A DNA stretch of 64,000 nt from Streptococcus devriesei DSM 19639 (GCF_000423725.1 NZ_AUIN01000021.1:1-64000); one strand, 5' to 3'; shown: positions 52,826 to 62,201, numbered from the stretch's first letter. A program made the numbers and translations. The notes: a model not told the origin generated them from the letters alone.

Positions 52826-53608
52826 CTAGGAACTAGTTTTATATAAGTATCTTAATTCTAAATGTGGCTTTGTAAAATTATAGGGACATTCCAAAGTCTC
52901 TATTATTAAAAGTTCTTGAACATTAAACTCAGCATCAAGTTCTTTTATTCTAATCGGTATATTTTTCTGATCAATATGTTCGCCATGAATATGGCTGTTT
53001 TTTAAACATATGGTATCAAAATCAATGTACTCTTTAGAATGGTCTATTTTACATGCTATATATTGTTTCCATGTGTTTCCTATTTTCTTGTAGTAACAAC
53101 CAACACGTTGTTCAAAGGATATTTTTGATACTGATAGAGAAATAAGCAATTTATATACCTCTCTATAGTAAGCATCAGATAATATTTCACCTACGAAGGG
53201 TAAAATGAGGTAGTCTTCATCGCCAGTTTCAATGTGGTGGTAGGAAGTGTAGTCCAATTGTTTAGAAAGATTGATTTGAGATTTAAATTGTTCAATGTGA
53301 TTTTTATCCTGTTGTAATGCTTCTTCTTTTTCCTTGATGATATCTTGAGCTATTTGGAGAATCTCACTAATCATAATCTCATTATTATCATTAATAAAAT
53401 TGTTGAATTTTTTTAATGGAATACCATAATCAGCACAAATTTTAATTACTTTAACATATGGTATTGCTGAATAAGTGTAATAACGATAAGAATTAATAGG
53501 ATCAACATAAGCAGGTTTTAGTATATTAATACTTTCATAGTACCGAAGTGCTTTTGTATGAATACCTGATAATTTACTAAGTTGGCCGATAGTTAAGAAT
53601 GACTTCAT
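52826..53608 (-). CDS. MerR-family regulator with effector-binding domain, divergent from the NRPS cluster
   Basis: A 260-residue activator-type regulator. The MerR winged helix (FLTIGQLSKLSGIHTKALRY, residues 3-22, then the wing NSYRYYTYSA) is followed by a long dimerisation helix (about 80-115) and a C-terminal domain of about 150 residues resembling GyrI-like ligand-binding domains. ATG 53608 is chosen, with GGGGGGAA upstream. It faces the PPTase-NRPS-ABC genes, so product sensing and control of the cluster is the likely role. Confidence 0.82.
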   Translation of the reverse strand: MKSFLTIGQLSKLSGIHTKALRYYESINILKPAYVDPINSYRYYTYSAIPYVKVIKICADYGIPLKKFNNFINDNNEIMISEILQIAQDIIKEKEEALQQDKNHIEQFKSQINLSKQLDYTSYHHIETGDEDYLILPFVGEILSDAYYREVYKLLISLSVSKISFEQRVGCYYKKIGNTWKQYIACKIDHSKEYIDFDTICLKNSHIHGEHIDQKNIPIRIKELDAEFNVQELLIIETLECPYNFTKPHLELRYLYKTSS

Positions 53609-53626
53609 GTGTTCCCCCCTTGACAT

Positions 53627-53639
53627 TACCTTAACGGTA
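53627..53639. promoter_or_regulatory. MerR-type operator in the divergent region
   Basis: TACCTTAACGGTA has inverted TACC/GGTA arms, the ACC-n-GGT core usual for MerR operators. It lies 19 bp upstream of the merR-like start. A TTGACA (53620-53625) borders it on the plus strand. Confidence 0.6.
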
Positions 53640-53774
53640 TAGTTTACAATTTAAGTGTATCAAATATCATCAATAATATCAAAATGCTTACTTAAAAAGG
53701 AAATCATGCTAGTAGTGTGGCAACTATAGTCAATGATAGGTATATTTTAATAAAAGAGTAGGGGTGGCTTGATA

Positions 53775-53846
53775 ATGTTGAAAGTGACATCTGCAAATAG
53801 TTGGTATTGTCATAACAGTAATTATTACTCAGTGATAATCGTATGA
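53775..53846 (+). CDS. Possible 23-residue leader peptide before the PPTase gene
   Basis: ATG 53775 with AGGGGTGG upstream opens a 23-codon frame (MLKVTSANSWYCHNSNYYSV-IIV) whose stop TGA overlaps the PPTase start (ATGA). The PPTase has no clear ribosome binding site of its own, so coupled translation from this frame would explain its expression. Alternatively it is the PPTase N-terminus separated by a frameshift. Confidence 0.35.
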   Translation: MLKVTSANSWYCHNSNYYSVIIV

Positions 53847-54382
53847 ATGAGAGAATAAAGGCTAAGCACTGCCAAGGAAAACGTTTCGCGAATTACGTAG
53901 ATTATATAGGCACTATTATGCATTCAAAATTAATTATTTTAAACTTTCCAAGTGATAAGAAGGAACAGCAAAGATTGGCAAATAAGATAATTTTATCTGA
54001 AAAAAACCTCTTGTATCATTCTAAATCATATTCAAAAGAATTTGTAGCAATTATTTTTTCATCTGAGTTTTGTTCAGTTGATATTGAATATAAGAGGGAA
54101 TTATCTTGCAGGGAAAGGAAGGTGCTTTTTGATTTTATTCATAACGAGAATGATGATGTAGACTTTGATAATACAGATATTTCAAATTATATTCTCAAAA
54201 TATGGACACTGAAAGAAGCATATTCTAAATATCTTCAAAGAGGTCTATATTTAAATTTATCTGAAATTATCGTACATTCAACTAATATAGATGGGAAATA
54301 TAGTTTAGGAATACAAGGTTATAACACAAAAGAAGCGGTATTATTAGAGGATTCGGATTACTTTACGAGTTTTATTATATGA
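53843..54382 (+). CDS. 4'-phosphopantetheinyl transferase (Sfp type)
   Basis: A 179-residue enzyme that loads the phosphopantetheine arm of coenzyme A onto the carrier-protein serine of the NRPS. The diagnostic motifs are FCSVDIEYKR (about 76-85, Mg-binding Asp and Glu) and IWTLKEAYSKYLQRGL (about 124-139, the W-x-x-K-E-A-x-x-K motif). The N-terminal subdomain is shorter than in Sfp (about 225 residues in total). It begins the operon; the NRPS starts 12 bp after its stop. Confidence 0.85.
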   Translation: MNERIKAKHCQGKRFANYVDYIGTIMHSKLIILNFPSDKKEQQRLANKIILSEKNLLYHSKSYSKEFVAIIFSSEFCSVDIEYKRELSCRERKVLFDFIHNENDDVDFDNTDISNYILKIWTLKEAYSKYLQRGLYLNLSEIIVHSTNIDGKYSLGIQGYNTKEAVLLEDSDYFTSFII

Positions 54383-54393
54383 GGTGAATTTAT

Positions 54394-57300
54394 ATGAAAT
54401 TACAAATGACAGAAGTTCAAAAAGCTTATTTATTAGGTCGCAATGAGACATTTGATGGAAAAACTGGTACTCATATGTATCTTGAAATGAGTTACAAGGG
54501 TTCTATAAAACAGTTTGAATTAGCATTTAATTACTTAATTGAAAAACAACCAATGCTGCGGGCGAAGGTGGAATCATTTGGTTATTTTGAGATCCTTCCC
54601 GAATATTCTTATGAAATTGAGGTAACAGAATGTAGCACCGATAATATTGAGGAAGTTAAAAGTCAAAAGCGTCAAAATTTATCTCAAAAACTTTATAGAC
54701 GAGATGATTTTCCATTCTATACAATTGAAGCTTTGTCAATCACTGAAAGTGAGTACGAGAATATCATACTTTTTAGTATTGATCTTTTAATCGCTGATGG
54801 AATGAGTCTTTTTTATCTTTTTGATTGCCTTAATAAGTTATTAAATAATGAATTAGATAATGGCTTCTATTTAGAAGATAGAACTGTTGAACTCATGGAA
54901 ATAAATGAAGCATATTTAAAAGAAAAGGTAAGTAATAGATATTTAAAAGATAAAGAATATTGGCAAAATAAAATTTTAGATCTACCAGCATCACCTTCTT
55001 TGCTCCTTCATGAAGAAAATGCTATAAATAGTAAATTTTCACGTAAAGAATTTAACTTTTCGGAGAAAGAATTATTGAAGCTACAGAAAATAGCTCAAGA
55101 AAGAGATATTTCTCTTAGTACATTGCTTTTGACACTTTATGGTATCACCTTAAGACGATGGTCAGAATTAGATGAGTTTACTATTAATATGACAACATTT
55201 AAACGACCTCGTAAGAATAAGAAATATTTAGAGGTGATAGGAGATTTTACTAGTACTACGTTGGTTGACCTAAATATAAATTTAAATCAGTCAGTAATAG
55301 AAAATACTAGATCAGCTCATCACAAAGTTTTTCAAGCAATGAAGCATTCTAAATTTGAAGGGGTAGAAGTTTTACGTGAATTAGGTAAGAGCAATAAGAG
55401 TAACTTAATGCCTTTTGTATTCACTTCTATGTTATTTGAATTTGATGATTTTAATAGTTTGGGAGCTATAGAATATTGGATATCTGAGACCCCACAGGTG
55501 TTTTTAGATTGTCAAATAAAAATTATTAATGGGGAATTAAATATTAGCTGGGATTTTTTAGAGGATATTTTTGATCCTATTCAAATTAAAGAGATGTTTG
55601 ATTTTTATCTTAAACAGATTAAGTTGTTCTTAACAAATCCTGAAACTTGTATGGAGGAATCTAATTTATATATTAATCAAAATATTTTAGAGAATTTTAA
55701 AGATTATAACAAGAGAGAAAGTATTATTCTATCTCCAACAATTTCAGTTTTAGAAAAATTTAATGAGATTGCTCTATCTTTACCTAAATCAGTTTCATTT
55801 TCTGATGGGGAAAATGAGTTAACTTTCGAAGAATTAAGACAGTCAAGTTCAGACTTATACCAAAGAATTGTAAAAATAAAAAAGGATAATTCCTATAAAA
55901 AAATTCGTATTGGGATAAAAGGGAATAAAACAATTGAAAGTGTTATAGAAATGATGGCTGTTATAATGCTAGGTGATTCATTTTGCTTTATTCCAAATGA
56001 TATATCCCCTAACAGAATGGATAAGTTATTAAAAAATAATAGTATTACTTTGTTGATTCAGGATAATCAGATTATTGATACAAATCAAATTCCATTAGAA
56101 AAGGTACCCAAAGATGAGCTTTATAGTATTTTTACTTCAGGAACAACAGGAGAGCCGAAGGGAATTTCGATTTCTGAAGCAGCTGTTTTGAATACAATAG
56201 ACGATATAATTGAAAGAACCTCTTTATCAAGAGAAGACACAATTTTTAATGTATCTAATTTGACTTTTGATTTATCAATATTCGATTTACTTGCACCATT
56301 AGTGATTGGTTGTAGTACATACCTAAGTAGCGATATTGATTTGAAGAAGCATAGAGAACAAATTATTCAGTCTAGTTTTTGGAATTCTACTCCCGGATTA
56401 GTCCAATTGTTATTAAACGAAATTGATATTGAGAATTCAAAATTACGAAATATTTTGATGAGTGGCGATTTTATTTCTAGTCAGTTGGTTCAAGATATTG
56501 AAAAGAAATTTATAAATAAAGACATCAATATTTTTAGCTTAGGAGGAGCTACAGAAGCTTCTATATGGTCAATTTATTTTCCACTAAATAATTTCGACGG
56601 ACATAAAATTCCATATGGCTATCCTTTAAGTAATCAGGCTTTCTACGTCGTTGATTTTGAAGATAACTTAGTAAATATGAACACCTTGGGTGAATTAGTA
56701 ATTTCTGGGAAAGGAGTAGCTAATGGTTATATAAATAATAAAGATTCGACTTCTGTCTTCTATAAGCATCCGAAGTTAGGTTATATATATAAGACAGGTG
56801 ATAAAGGATATCTAGCTAGTGATGGGAAGTTGTACATTACAGGACGAATGAAATCAGAAATGAAACTGAATGGATATCGTATCGATTTAGTCGAGGTTCA
56901 AAATTCTTTGCTTTTAGATGATTGTATTGATAAAGCTAAGGTCGTGATTGAAAAAAATTCCAATGGTAAGGACTATTTGATAGCCTACTGTGTTTCTAGT
57001 GAACCTGAAATTTCAGGAAGTGAAATTAGAAATCGTATGAAAGATCATCTACCGAGTTACATGATTCCTACATCATTCGTATTTATTGAATCATTTCCAC
57101 TTACGAATAATGGTAAGATTGATATGAGGCAGCTTAAAAACCTATATTTGAACTATCATAAAGAGCAGGAATTAAATGATAAAGAAAAGGAGTTGCTTAG
57201 CGTTTGGAAAGAAGTATTGGATATAGATAGTAATGATGTATCAAGAATGCGTACATTTTTCGAGTTAGGCGGAGATTCAATAAAACTTCCGGAATTATTG

Positions 57301-58245
57301 TATTTAATTAATCAAAAATATGGTGTTTCATTAAGTATAGAAGAGTTGTTAAATAAATTTACACTTCATGAGCAAGCACAGTACATTGAAGAGTTAGTGA
57401 ATCTGATAAATAAATCAACGATCCGTCTTAATAAAAATATAGTACAGTTAAAGAAGGGAACAAGCAATAAAAATGTGATTCTTATCCATGCGGGTAGCGG
57501 AGAAATTGGGATCTATAATAACCTGTCAAAAAATATAGATGATACTTATAATGTATATGCTATTAAATTTGATAAAGATACGAATGTCCTTCATCCCAGA
57601 ACATTAGAGTTTGATGAGTTAGCTAAGCTATATAATAGTTACTTAGAGGTATTTGAAAACATTGAAATTTTAGGTGGTTGGTGTATTGGAGGGACTATTG
57701 GCTATGAGATTTGTAAATTTAATAAAAAGGTAAAAAATTTATTATTAATCAATTCCCTTCCGCCGGTTGATAAAAAAGAGCATGTATTTGATTTCACTTT
57801 ATTTTCAGAAAGGAATCTTATATATCAGTCATTTGGGTATAAAGATACAAAAGCAAATAATTTATTAGAATTATGGGAAGATGTAGTTTCAACAATTGAA
57901 GGAAATTCTCGACTGTTAGAAAGTTTAATATCTATTGTTCCTCGTGAATTATCACGTCTTATCCCATTTTTTGGAGAGAATAACCCTAACCCGAAAGAAC
58001 TTATTTATTACATTAATTTATTTAGAAGCTTTGAATTAGCTAGAAAGATATACCAGTCCGATTTCATTATAAATCAAAACATTTATTATCTTGGAGCTAG
58101 TAAGGAACAGGTTGAAAATTATCAAAAATGGAAGACCTTAAGCAAAGGTGAATGGAATGAAGGCTTGGTTTCTGGAGATCATACAACTATTTTTGATAAG
58201 GATAATGTTGCTAAGATGGCTGAATACATAAATGAGGTGAAATAA
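54394..58245 (+). CDS. Single-module NRPS: Cy-A(Cys)-T-TE
   Basis: A 1283-residue peptide synthetase. Heterocyclisation-type condensation domain (about 1-430) with DLLIAD (130-135), the Cy D-x4-D motif rather than HHxxxD. Adenylation domain (about 440-930) with TSGTTGEPKG near 582-591, GGATEASIW (717-725), YKTGDKGY and NNGKID. Pocket residues read D626 L627 F630 N664 L688 S690 L716 I724 W725 K908, i.e. DLFNLSLIWK, one change from the known cysteine code DLYNLSLIWK. Carrier Ser962 in LGGDSI. Thioesterase (about 1040-1283) with GWCIG: nucleophile Cys1097. Predicted to make a thiazoline-containing product from cysteine. GAGGTGA precedes the start. Confidence 0.9.
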   Translation: MKLQMTEVQKAYLLGRNETFDGKTGTHMYLEMSYKGSIKQFELAFNYLIEKQPMLRAKVESFGYFEILPEYSYEIEVTECSTDNIEEVKSQKRQNLSQKLYRRDDFPFYTIEALSITESEYENIILFSIDLLIADGMSLFYLFDCLNKLLNNELDNGFYLEDRTVELMEINEAYLKEKVSNRYLKDKEYWQNKILDLPASPSLLLHEENAINSKFSRKEFNFSEKELLKLQKIAQERDISLSTLLLTLYGITLRRWSELDEFTINMTTFKRPRKNKKYLEVIGDFTSTTLVDLNINLNQSVIENTRSAHHKVFQAMKHSKFEGVEVLRELGKSNKSNLMPFVFTSMLFEFDDFNSLGAIEYWISETPQVFLDCQIKIINGELNISWDFLEDIFDPIQIKEMFDFYLKQIKLFLTNPETCMEESNLYINQNILENFKDYNKRESIILSPTISVLEKFNEIALSLPKSVSFSDGENELTFEELRQSSSDLYQRIVKIKKDNSYKKIRIGIKGNKTIESVIEMMAVIMLGDSFCFIPNDISPNRMDKLLKNNSITLLIQDNQIIDTNQIPLEKVPKDELYSIFTSGTTGEPKGISISEAAVLNTIDDIIERTSLSREDTIFNVSNLTFDLSIFDLLAPLVIGCSTYLSSDIDLKKHREQIIQSSFWNSTPGLVQLLLNEIDIENSKLRNILMSGDFISSQLVQDIEKKFINKDINIFSLGGATEASIWSIYFPLNNFDGHKIPYGYPLSNQAFYVVDFEDNLVNMNTLGELVISGKGVANGYINNKDSTSVFYKHPKLGYIYKTGDKGYLASDGKLYITGRMKSEMKLNGYRIDLVEVQNSLLLDDCIDKAKVVIEKNSNGKDYLIAYCVSSEPEISGSEIRNRMKDHLPSYMIPTSFVFIESFPLTNNGKIDMRQLKNLYLNYHKEQELNDKEKELLSVWKEVLDIDSNDVSRMRTFFELGGDSIKLPELLYLINQKYGVSLSIEELLNKFTLHEQAQYIEELVNLINKSTIRLNKNIVQLKKGTSNKNVILIHAGSGEIGIYNNLSKNIDDTYNVYAIKFDKDTNVLHPRTLEFDELAKLYNSYLEVFENIEILGGWCIGGTIGYEICKFNKKVKNLLLINSLPPVDKKEHVFDFTLFSERNLIYQSFGYKDTKANNLLELWEDVVSTIEGNSRLLESLISIVPRELSRLIPFFGENNPNPKELIYYINLFRSFELARKIYQSDFIINQNIYYLGASKEQVENYQKWKTLSKGEWNEGLVSGDHTTIFDKDNVAKMAEYINEVK

Positions 58246-58950
58246 ATGACATATATCAGTTTTAAAAATGTTAAAAAAGTATATAAAGTGAGTGGCGAAG
58301 TAAAAGTGACCGCAATTCAGGATGTAAGTTTTGAAATAAATGTTGGTGAGTTTGTAGTTATATTGGGAAGCAGTGGGGCAGGAAAAACGACACTTTTAAA
58401 TCTTCTTGGAGGTATGGAGGGTGCAACTTCTGGCGAAATTATGGTAGATAATACACAAGTATCTTCCCTTAATTCAAGCAAACTGACACAATATAGATGT
58501 GACTCAGTCGGATTCGTATTTCAATTTTACAATCTTATTCCAGATCTAACTGCATTAGAGAATATTGAATTAGCTACTCAAATTTGTAACGAACCACTTA
58601 ATGCTATGGATGTATTGGAAAGTGTTGGATTAAAAAATAGGAGTCAGAATTTTCCGAGCCAATTGTCTGGTGGCGAGCAGCAACGTATTTCTATCGCAAG
58701 AGCAATAGCAAAAAATCCAAAGATTTTACTTTGTGATGAGCCAACAGGAGCTTTGGATTCTGAAACCGGGAAAAATATTTTAAAATTGCTTCATCAAACT
58801 GCAAAAGAAAATAATAAAACGACAATAGTAGTAACCCATAATCCTGAATTTGCTAAGATAGCAGACCGAGTTATCAAAATGAAAAATGGTCGAATCGAGG
58901 AAATTCTTGTACAAGATCATCCTTTGAAAGTTGAGGATTTGATATGGTAA
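58246..58950 (+). CDS. ABC transporter ATP-binding protein (MacB/LolD type)
   Basis: A 234-residue ATPase. Walker [10 protein letters not shown] (about 42-50), signature [10 protein letters not shown] (about 138-147) and Walker [14 protein letters not shown] (about 162-174) are intact. It begins at the base after the NRPS stop codon and overlaps the permease gene by 7 bp. With the FtsX-type permease it would export or give self-protection against the NRPS product. Confidence 0.94.
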   Translation: MTYISFKNVKKVYKVSGEVKVTAIQDVSFEINVGEFVVILGSSGAGKTTLLNLLGGMEGATSGEIMVDNTQVSSLNSSKLTQYRCDSVGFVFQFYNLIPDLTALENIELATQICNEPLNAMDVLESVGLKNRSQNFPSQLSGGEQQRISIARAIAKNPKILLCDEPTGALDSETGKNILKLLHQTAKENNKTTIVVTHNPEFAKIADRVIKMKNGRIEEILVQDHPLKVEDLIW

Positions 58951-61268
58951 AGAATGTATTTTATATAAGATTTTTAAGAGGCTTTCGAAAGAATATCATT
59001 CAATTTTGCTCTATCTTACTTATGTTAGTCTTAGGTATTTCAATATATATAGGGGTAGATAGTACTTGGAGGAGTCTTTCAGAGTATAAAAATAAGGTTT
59101 ACCAAAAAGAGAATAAAGCGGATTTAGAGTTGTATTTGACTAATCCAACTTTAATTGATGATGGTACTCAAAATCGATTAGACAATTTAAAAAATATAAA
59201 GTCAATCGAAACATCCCTTCAGACAAGAGCTAAAGTTGATGAAATTTCTTCAGCGGAGCTTTTAGTAAATGCCGTAGATGAGGACTTTTCCGTCAATAAA
59301 TTTACGGTTATTGATGGGAAATCAAGCTTACGAGACAAAATGTGCATCTTAGATGCTACGTTTGCAAAAAAAAATAAGCTTAATGTAGGAGATTCACTTA
59401 CATTAAGTGTTAACGGACAGAAATCCAAATTTAAAATTGCTGGATTATGTAAGAGTTCTTCCTATGTTTATATAACCCCTGATTCAACAACGGTTATACC
59501 AAATCATAGAAATTATGGATATATCTATATTGGTAAAAATGATGCTGCATTTTTTACTAGAAAAAGCTCAGTTATTAATAAGCTATCAATTGTAGCAGAT
59601 AGCAAGGTTGATCTACAAGATTTAAAGTTAGAAGTTGAACAAATTTTTGATGGTAATATTAATAGCTTGGCAAGTATTGATGAAACACTGAATGACCTTG
59701 CTATATCTCAAAAAATTTCACAATATAAAACAATAGGAGCCCTATTTCCAATTGTATTCTTTTCAATAGTTATCCTAATGAGTTTTACTACCATGTACCG
59801 AATAATAAAGAGCGAGAGAATTATAATTGGAATAATGAAGTCAGTTGGTGTTAATAATCTAACAATCTTGAGAAACTATATTTTGTATGCATTTGTAATT
59901 AGTGTGACAGCCATCATTATTGGGATTTTTATAGGTTGGAAGATAATACCTAATTATATTTGGAGATTTTTTGAAGAATTATTTGTATTTAATGATGCAA
60001 AAATTATATTAAATCAAAATCAAGTAGTTATTATTTCTATTATTTCAATTATCAGTACTTGCTCAGCAACTATTTTTGCTTTTTATAAATTGATAAACGA
60101 ATCGCCTGCTAGCTTATTGCAAGGAGAAGGAGTTAAGTCAACTCATCACTCCAAAGTGAAAAGTAGTAAGACCAGATCTTTTATAAAAGTAAATCCCAAA
60201 ACAGTTTTAGTCGTACGACAATTATTAAATGGTAAGATAAAGGCTATAACTACAATAATTGGTATTATTGGATGCACTAGCTTATTGCTCACTGCGTTAG
60301 GAATCCGTGATACAATTAATAGTGTAGCAAACTCTGTTTATGACAAGACCTATTTATATGACTATAAAGCATATTTGGATACAGGATTAACGAAAAATAA
60401 TTTGAATACCCTTGAGAAAATCTACAATGGTGAATTCATTGAAGAAACTAGCCTGTATGCTTCTTCGAAGTCAATATCGAAGAACATGATTTTTCATATT
60501 ATTGATGAAGATAGTCAGTTTATAAAATTACATCGGGATAATAAAGAAGTTAAATTAAAAAGGGGAGAGGTAGCTATTACACAAAAAGCTGCAGATATAT
60601 ATAAACTAAAATTGAATGATACCATCAAATATAGAGATAATCAAAATCGATCTATTTCATTAAAAGTTAATAAAATTATTTCTTTAAACATTGGACAAGG
60701 TATTTATATGACAAAAGGTACTTGGGAAGGATTACAACAAAGATTTCTTCCGACTGCTTTAATGACCAATAACTCGTCCGTTAAGACAAGCAAAGATAAT
60801 CGTTTTATTAAAGTAACAGAAACACAAAATCAAAAAGATAATTTTATCAGCAGTATGAATAGTACTTTATCAATGTCTATGCTATTAATTTTATCAGCAG
60901 GATTACTTGTAACAGTTGTTCTATACAATTTAGGTATACTAAATTTTTCTGATAGAGAACGTAATTTAGCAACTTTATCAGTTTTAGGTTTTAAATATCG
61001 CGACTTAGAGATATTTTTATCTTTAGAAAACCTTGTATTGACCCTTGTTGGAATTGCCTTAGGCTTGCCTACAGGAATTTATTTACATCGTAAAATCTTT
61101 GAAAAAGCAGGTATGGGAGATGAATTGGACTTTACTCCAATTTTATCAAATAATAGCTATATATATACAATAGTTTTTACCGTATTTATGAGTATTGTTG
61201 TTACTTATATACTAAATAAAAAAATCAAAACAATTAAGATTACAGAAGCTTTAAAGAGCGTTGAATAA
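58944..61268 (+). CDS. ABC transporter permease, FtsX/MacB family
   Basis: A 774-residue membrane protein with a helix near residues 17-35, a large extracellular region (about 45-260), a group of three helices (about 267-395), a second helix and extracellular region (about 430-650), and three C-terminal helices (about 652-765). This duplicated FtsX layout is typical of Gram-positive antimicrobial-peptide or small-molecule exporters. The last gene of the operon, followed by a terminator at 61361. Confidence 0.92.
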   Translation: MVKNVFYIRFLRGFRKNIIQFCSILLMLVLGISIYIGVDSTWRSLSEYKNKVYQKENKADLELYLTNPTLIDDGTQNRLDNLKNIKSIETSLQTRAKVDEISSAELLVNAVDEDFSVNKFTVIDGKSSLRDKMCILDATFAKKNKLNVGDSLTLSVNGQKSKFKIAGLCKSSSYVYITPDSTTVIPNHRNYGYIYIGKNDAAFFTRKSSVINKLSIVADSKVDLQDLKLEVEQIFDGNINSLASIDETLNDLAISQKISQYKTIGALFPIVFFSIVILMSFTTMYRIIKSERIIIGIMKSVGVNNLTILRNYILYAFVISVTAIIIGIFIGWKIIPNYIWRFFEELFVFNDAKIILNQNQVVIISIISIISTCSATIFAFYKLINESPASLLQGEGVKSTHHSKVKSSKTRSFIKVNPKTVLVVRQLLNGKIKAITTIIGIIGCTSLLLTALGIRDTINSVANSVYDKTYLYDYKAYLDTGLTKNNLNTLEKIYNGEFIEETSLYASSKSISKNMIFHIIDEDSQFIKLHRDNKEVKLKRGEVAITQKAADIYKLKLNDTIKYRDNQNRSISLKVNKIISLNIGQGIYMTKGTWEGLQQRFLPTALMTNNSSVKTSKDNRFIKVTETQNQKDNFISSMNSTLSMSMLLILSAGLLVTVVLYNLGILNFSDRERNLATLSVLGFKYRDLEIFLSLENLVLTLVGIALGLPTGIYLHRKIFEKAGMGDELDFTPILSNNSYIYTIVFTVFMSIVVTYILNKKIKTIKITEALKSVE

Positions 61269-61360
61269 ATAACTGCCCTATACTATAAAAATTTTTGTAA
61301 AAGAACTTTATTCTTAGAATTCTTTTTTGAGAGTAAGAGGAATAACTCCCAATAAGTGAA

Positions 61361-61391
61361 AAAGCAACGGTATGAAAAACCGTTGTTTTTG
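61361..61391 (+). terminator. Terminator of the NRPS operon
   Basis: AGCAACGGT-ATGAAAA-ACCGTTG followed by TTTTTG. Confidence 0.88.
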
Positions 61392-61435
61392 TTTATGAGT
61401 CTTATCCCTTCATAATTATACTGTTACATATACCA

Positions 61436-61640
61436 TACGCCATAAGAAAAGAGAGAGCTCTGCTTATTATCTTTTAATAGCCACGGGCTTGTATATTGTT
61501 ACGTATTTTATAGTCAATCATGATACGGAGGTGGAAGAAAAAAGAGAGGTCAATTTCTACAGTTCTTTTATAAAAGATGGGATATATTTTATGAATGAGT
61601 ATCTATATAAGGATATACTTTGATATAACCATATTTTAGA
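61436..61640. repeat. Diverged copy of the 47045-47260 repeat segment
   Basis: It contains one terminator-like hairpin of the family (61443-61477), one palindrome unit (about 61482-61503) and the same downstream words as the left copy. Identity is partial and best judged by alignment. Confidence 0.6.
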
Positions 61641-61668
61641 AGAAATTAGAAGAGAGTTTAGAAACAGA

Positions 61669-61926
61669 TTGGAATTTAAGAAAAAAGAACCTAAACTTTC
61701 TGAGCGTTTAAAAATCTGTTTGATTCAAATAGAAGAGCTTAATCGGACTAAAATTTTTTCTAAATGCACTGATAGAGAATTGTTAATAAAAAAGTTAGTT
61801 CAGACTCGTAATTATCATACTCATGGCGATTCCAAAGATAAATATCCAGAAATGATAACAGATGTACATGAGATGTATGAAACAAAATTGTTTCTTCAAG
61901 AGGTCCTGAGATATTATATCTTTTAA
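61669..61926 (+). pseudogene. C-terminal fragment of a HEPN-domain (ApeA-like) protein
   Basis: An open frame runs from 61624 to 61926 with no ATG; the first possible start is TTG 61669 (85 residues). It ends QTRNYHTHGDSKDKYPEM..LFLQEVLRYYIF. TRNYHTHG contains the R-x4-H motif of HEPN ribonuclease-type domains and matches the end of ApeA-like proteins in style. The large N-terminal part is missing, so this is a remnant of what may have been an anti-phage gene. Confidence 0.55.
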
Positions 61927-61970
61927 GAATTGGATCTGTTTCGTATTTTTTGCTTTACTATTTAAAATAT

Positions 61971-62004
61971 AAAATAGCTTCCTTCAAAAGAGGGAAGCTA
62001 TTTT
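61971..62004. terminator. Bidirectional terminator near the element end
   Basis: AAAATAGCTTCC and GGAAGCTATTTT are perfect 12-bp inverted arms. Confidence 0.88.
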
Positions 62005-62142
62005 GGTGCAATTCAGATACTGCTATTGCCTATTTTTTGTCTTATTAAAATGATTTTTTGTGATTTTAAACAAAGTTATTGAAAGATTAGTCCAGTAAAA
62101 TCGATGTTTTTGATGATAACGGAATTTAAAAAACCGTGAAGT

Positions 62143-62201
62143 ATGTTTTGCATATTCATCATAAGATTTTCTAGATTCCTTTCGTATCAAGGGTTTAGAC
62201 C
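62143..62201. repeat. Attachment-site direct repeat, second copy
   Basis: Identical over 59 bp to 35505-35563. Here the ebfC start codons are followed by unrelated sequence (reading leftwards), so this is a junction site and not a second ebfC gene. The next integrase gene ends 40 bp to its right, the same spacing as at the first copy. Confidence 0.92.

Larger units (their letters stand above)
61269..61668. other. Spacer with a second copy of the hairpin/palindrome sequence
   Basis: A terminator lies at 61361-61391. From about 61436 to 61640 the sequence resembles 47045-47260: CGCCATAAGAAAAGAGAGA, TATCTTTTAATA, GGGCTTGTATA..TACGT and later TTCTTTTATAAAAGATGGG, TATATAAGGATA. So sequences of one kind lie on both sides of the fic-AAA-NRPS cargo. 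No gene. Confidence 0.65.
35505..62201. mobile_element. Integrated mobilisable element, 26.7 kb, at the 5' end of ebfC
   Basis: The 59-bp direct repeats bound the segment. Inside, next to one end, are a tyrosine integrase, an excisionase-like gene and a Rep_trans/MobT-like gene in the usual order. A MobV-type relaxase, phage-type repressors and cargo follow. No type IV secretion or coupling ATPase genes are seen, so it is an integrative mobilisable element or a decayed conjugative one rather than a complete ICE. Base composition is visibly more AT-rich than the flanking core genes. A second integrase lies immediately beyond the right repeat. Confidence 0.85.

Noticed and set aside
35505-62201. 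Complete conjugative element (ICE)
   Set aside because: No VirB4-like, coupling-protein or other type IV secretion genes were found among the reading frames, so it is better called mobilisable or decayed.
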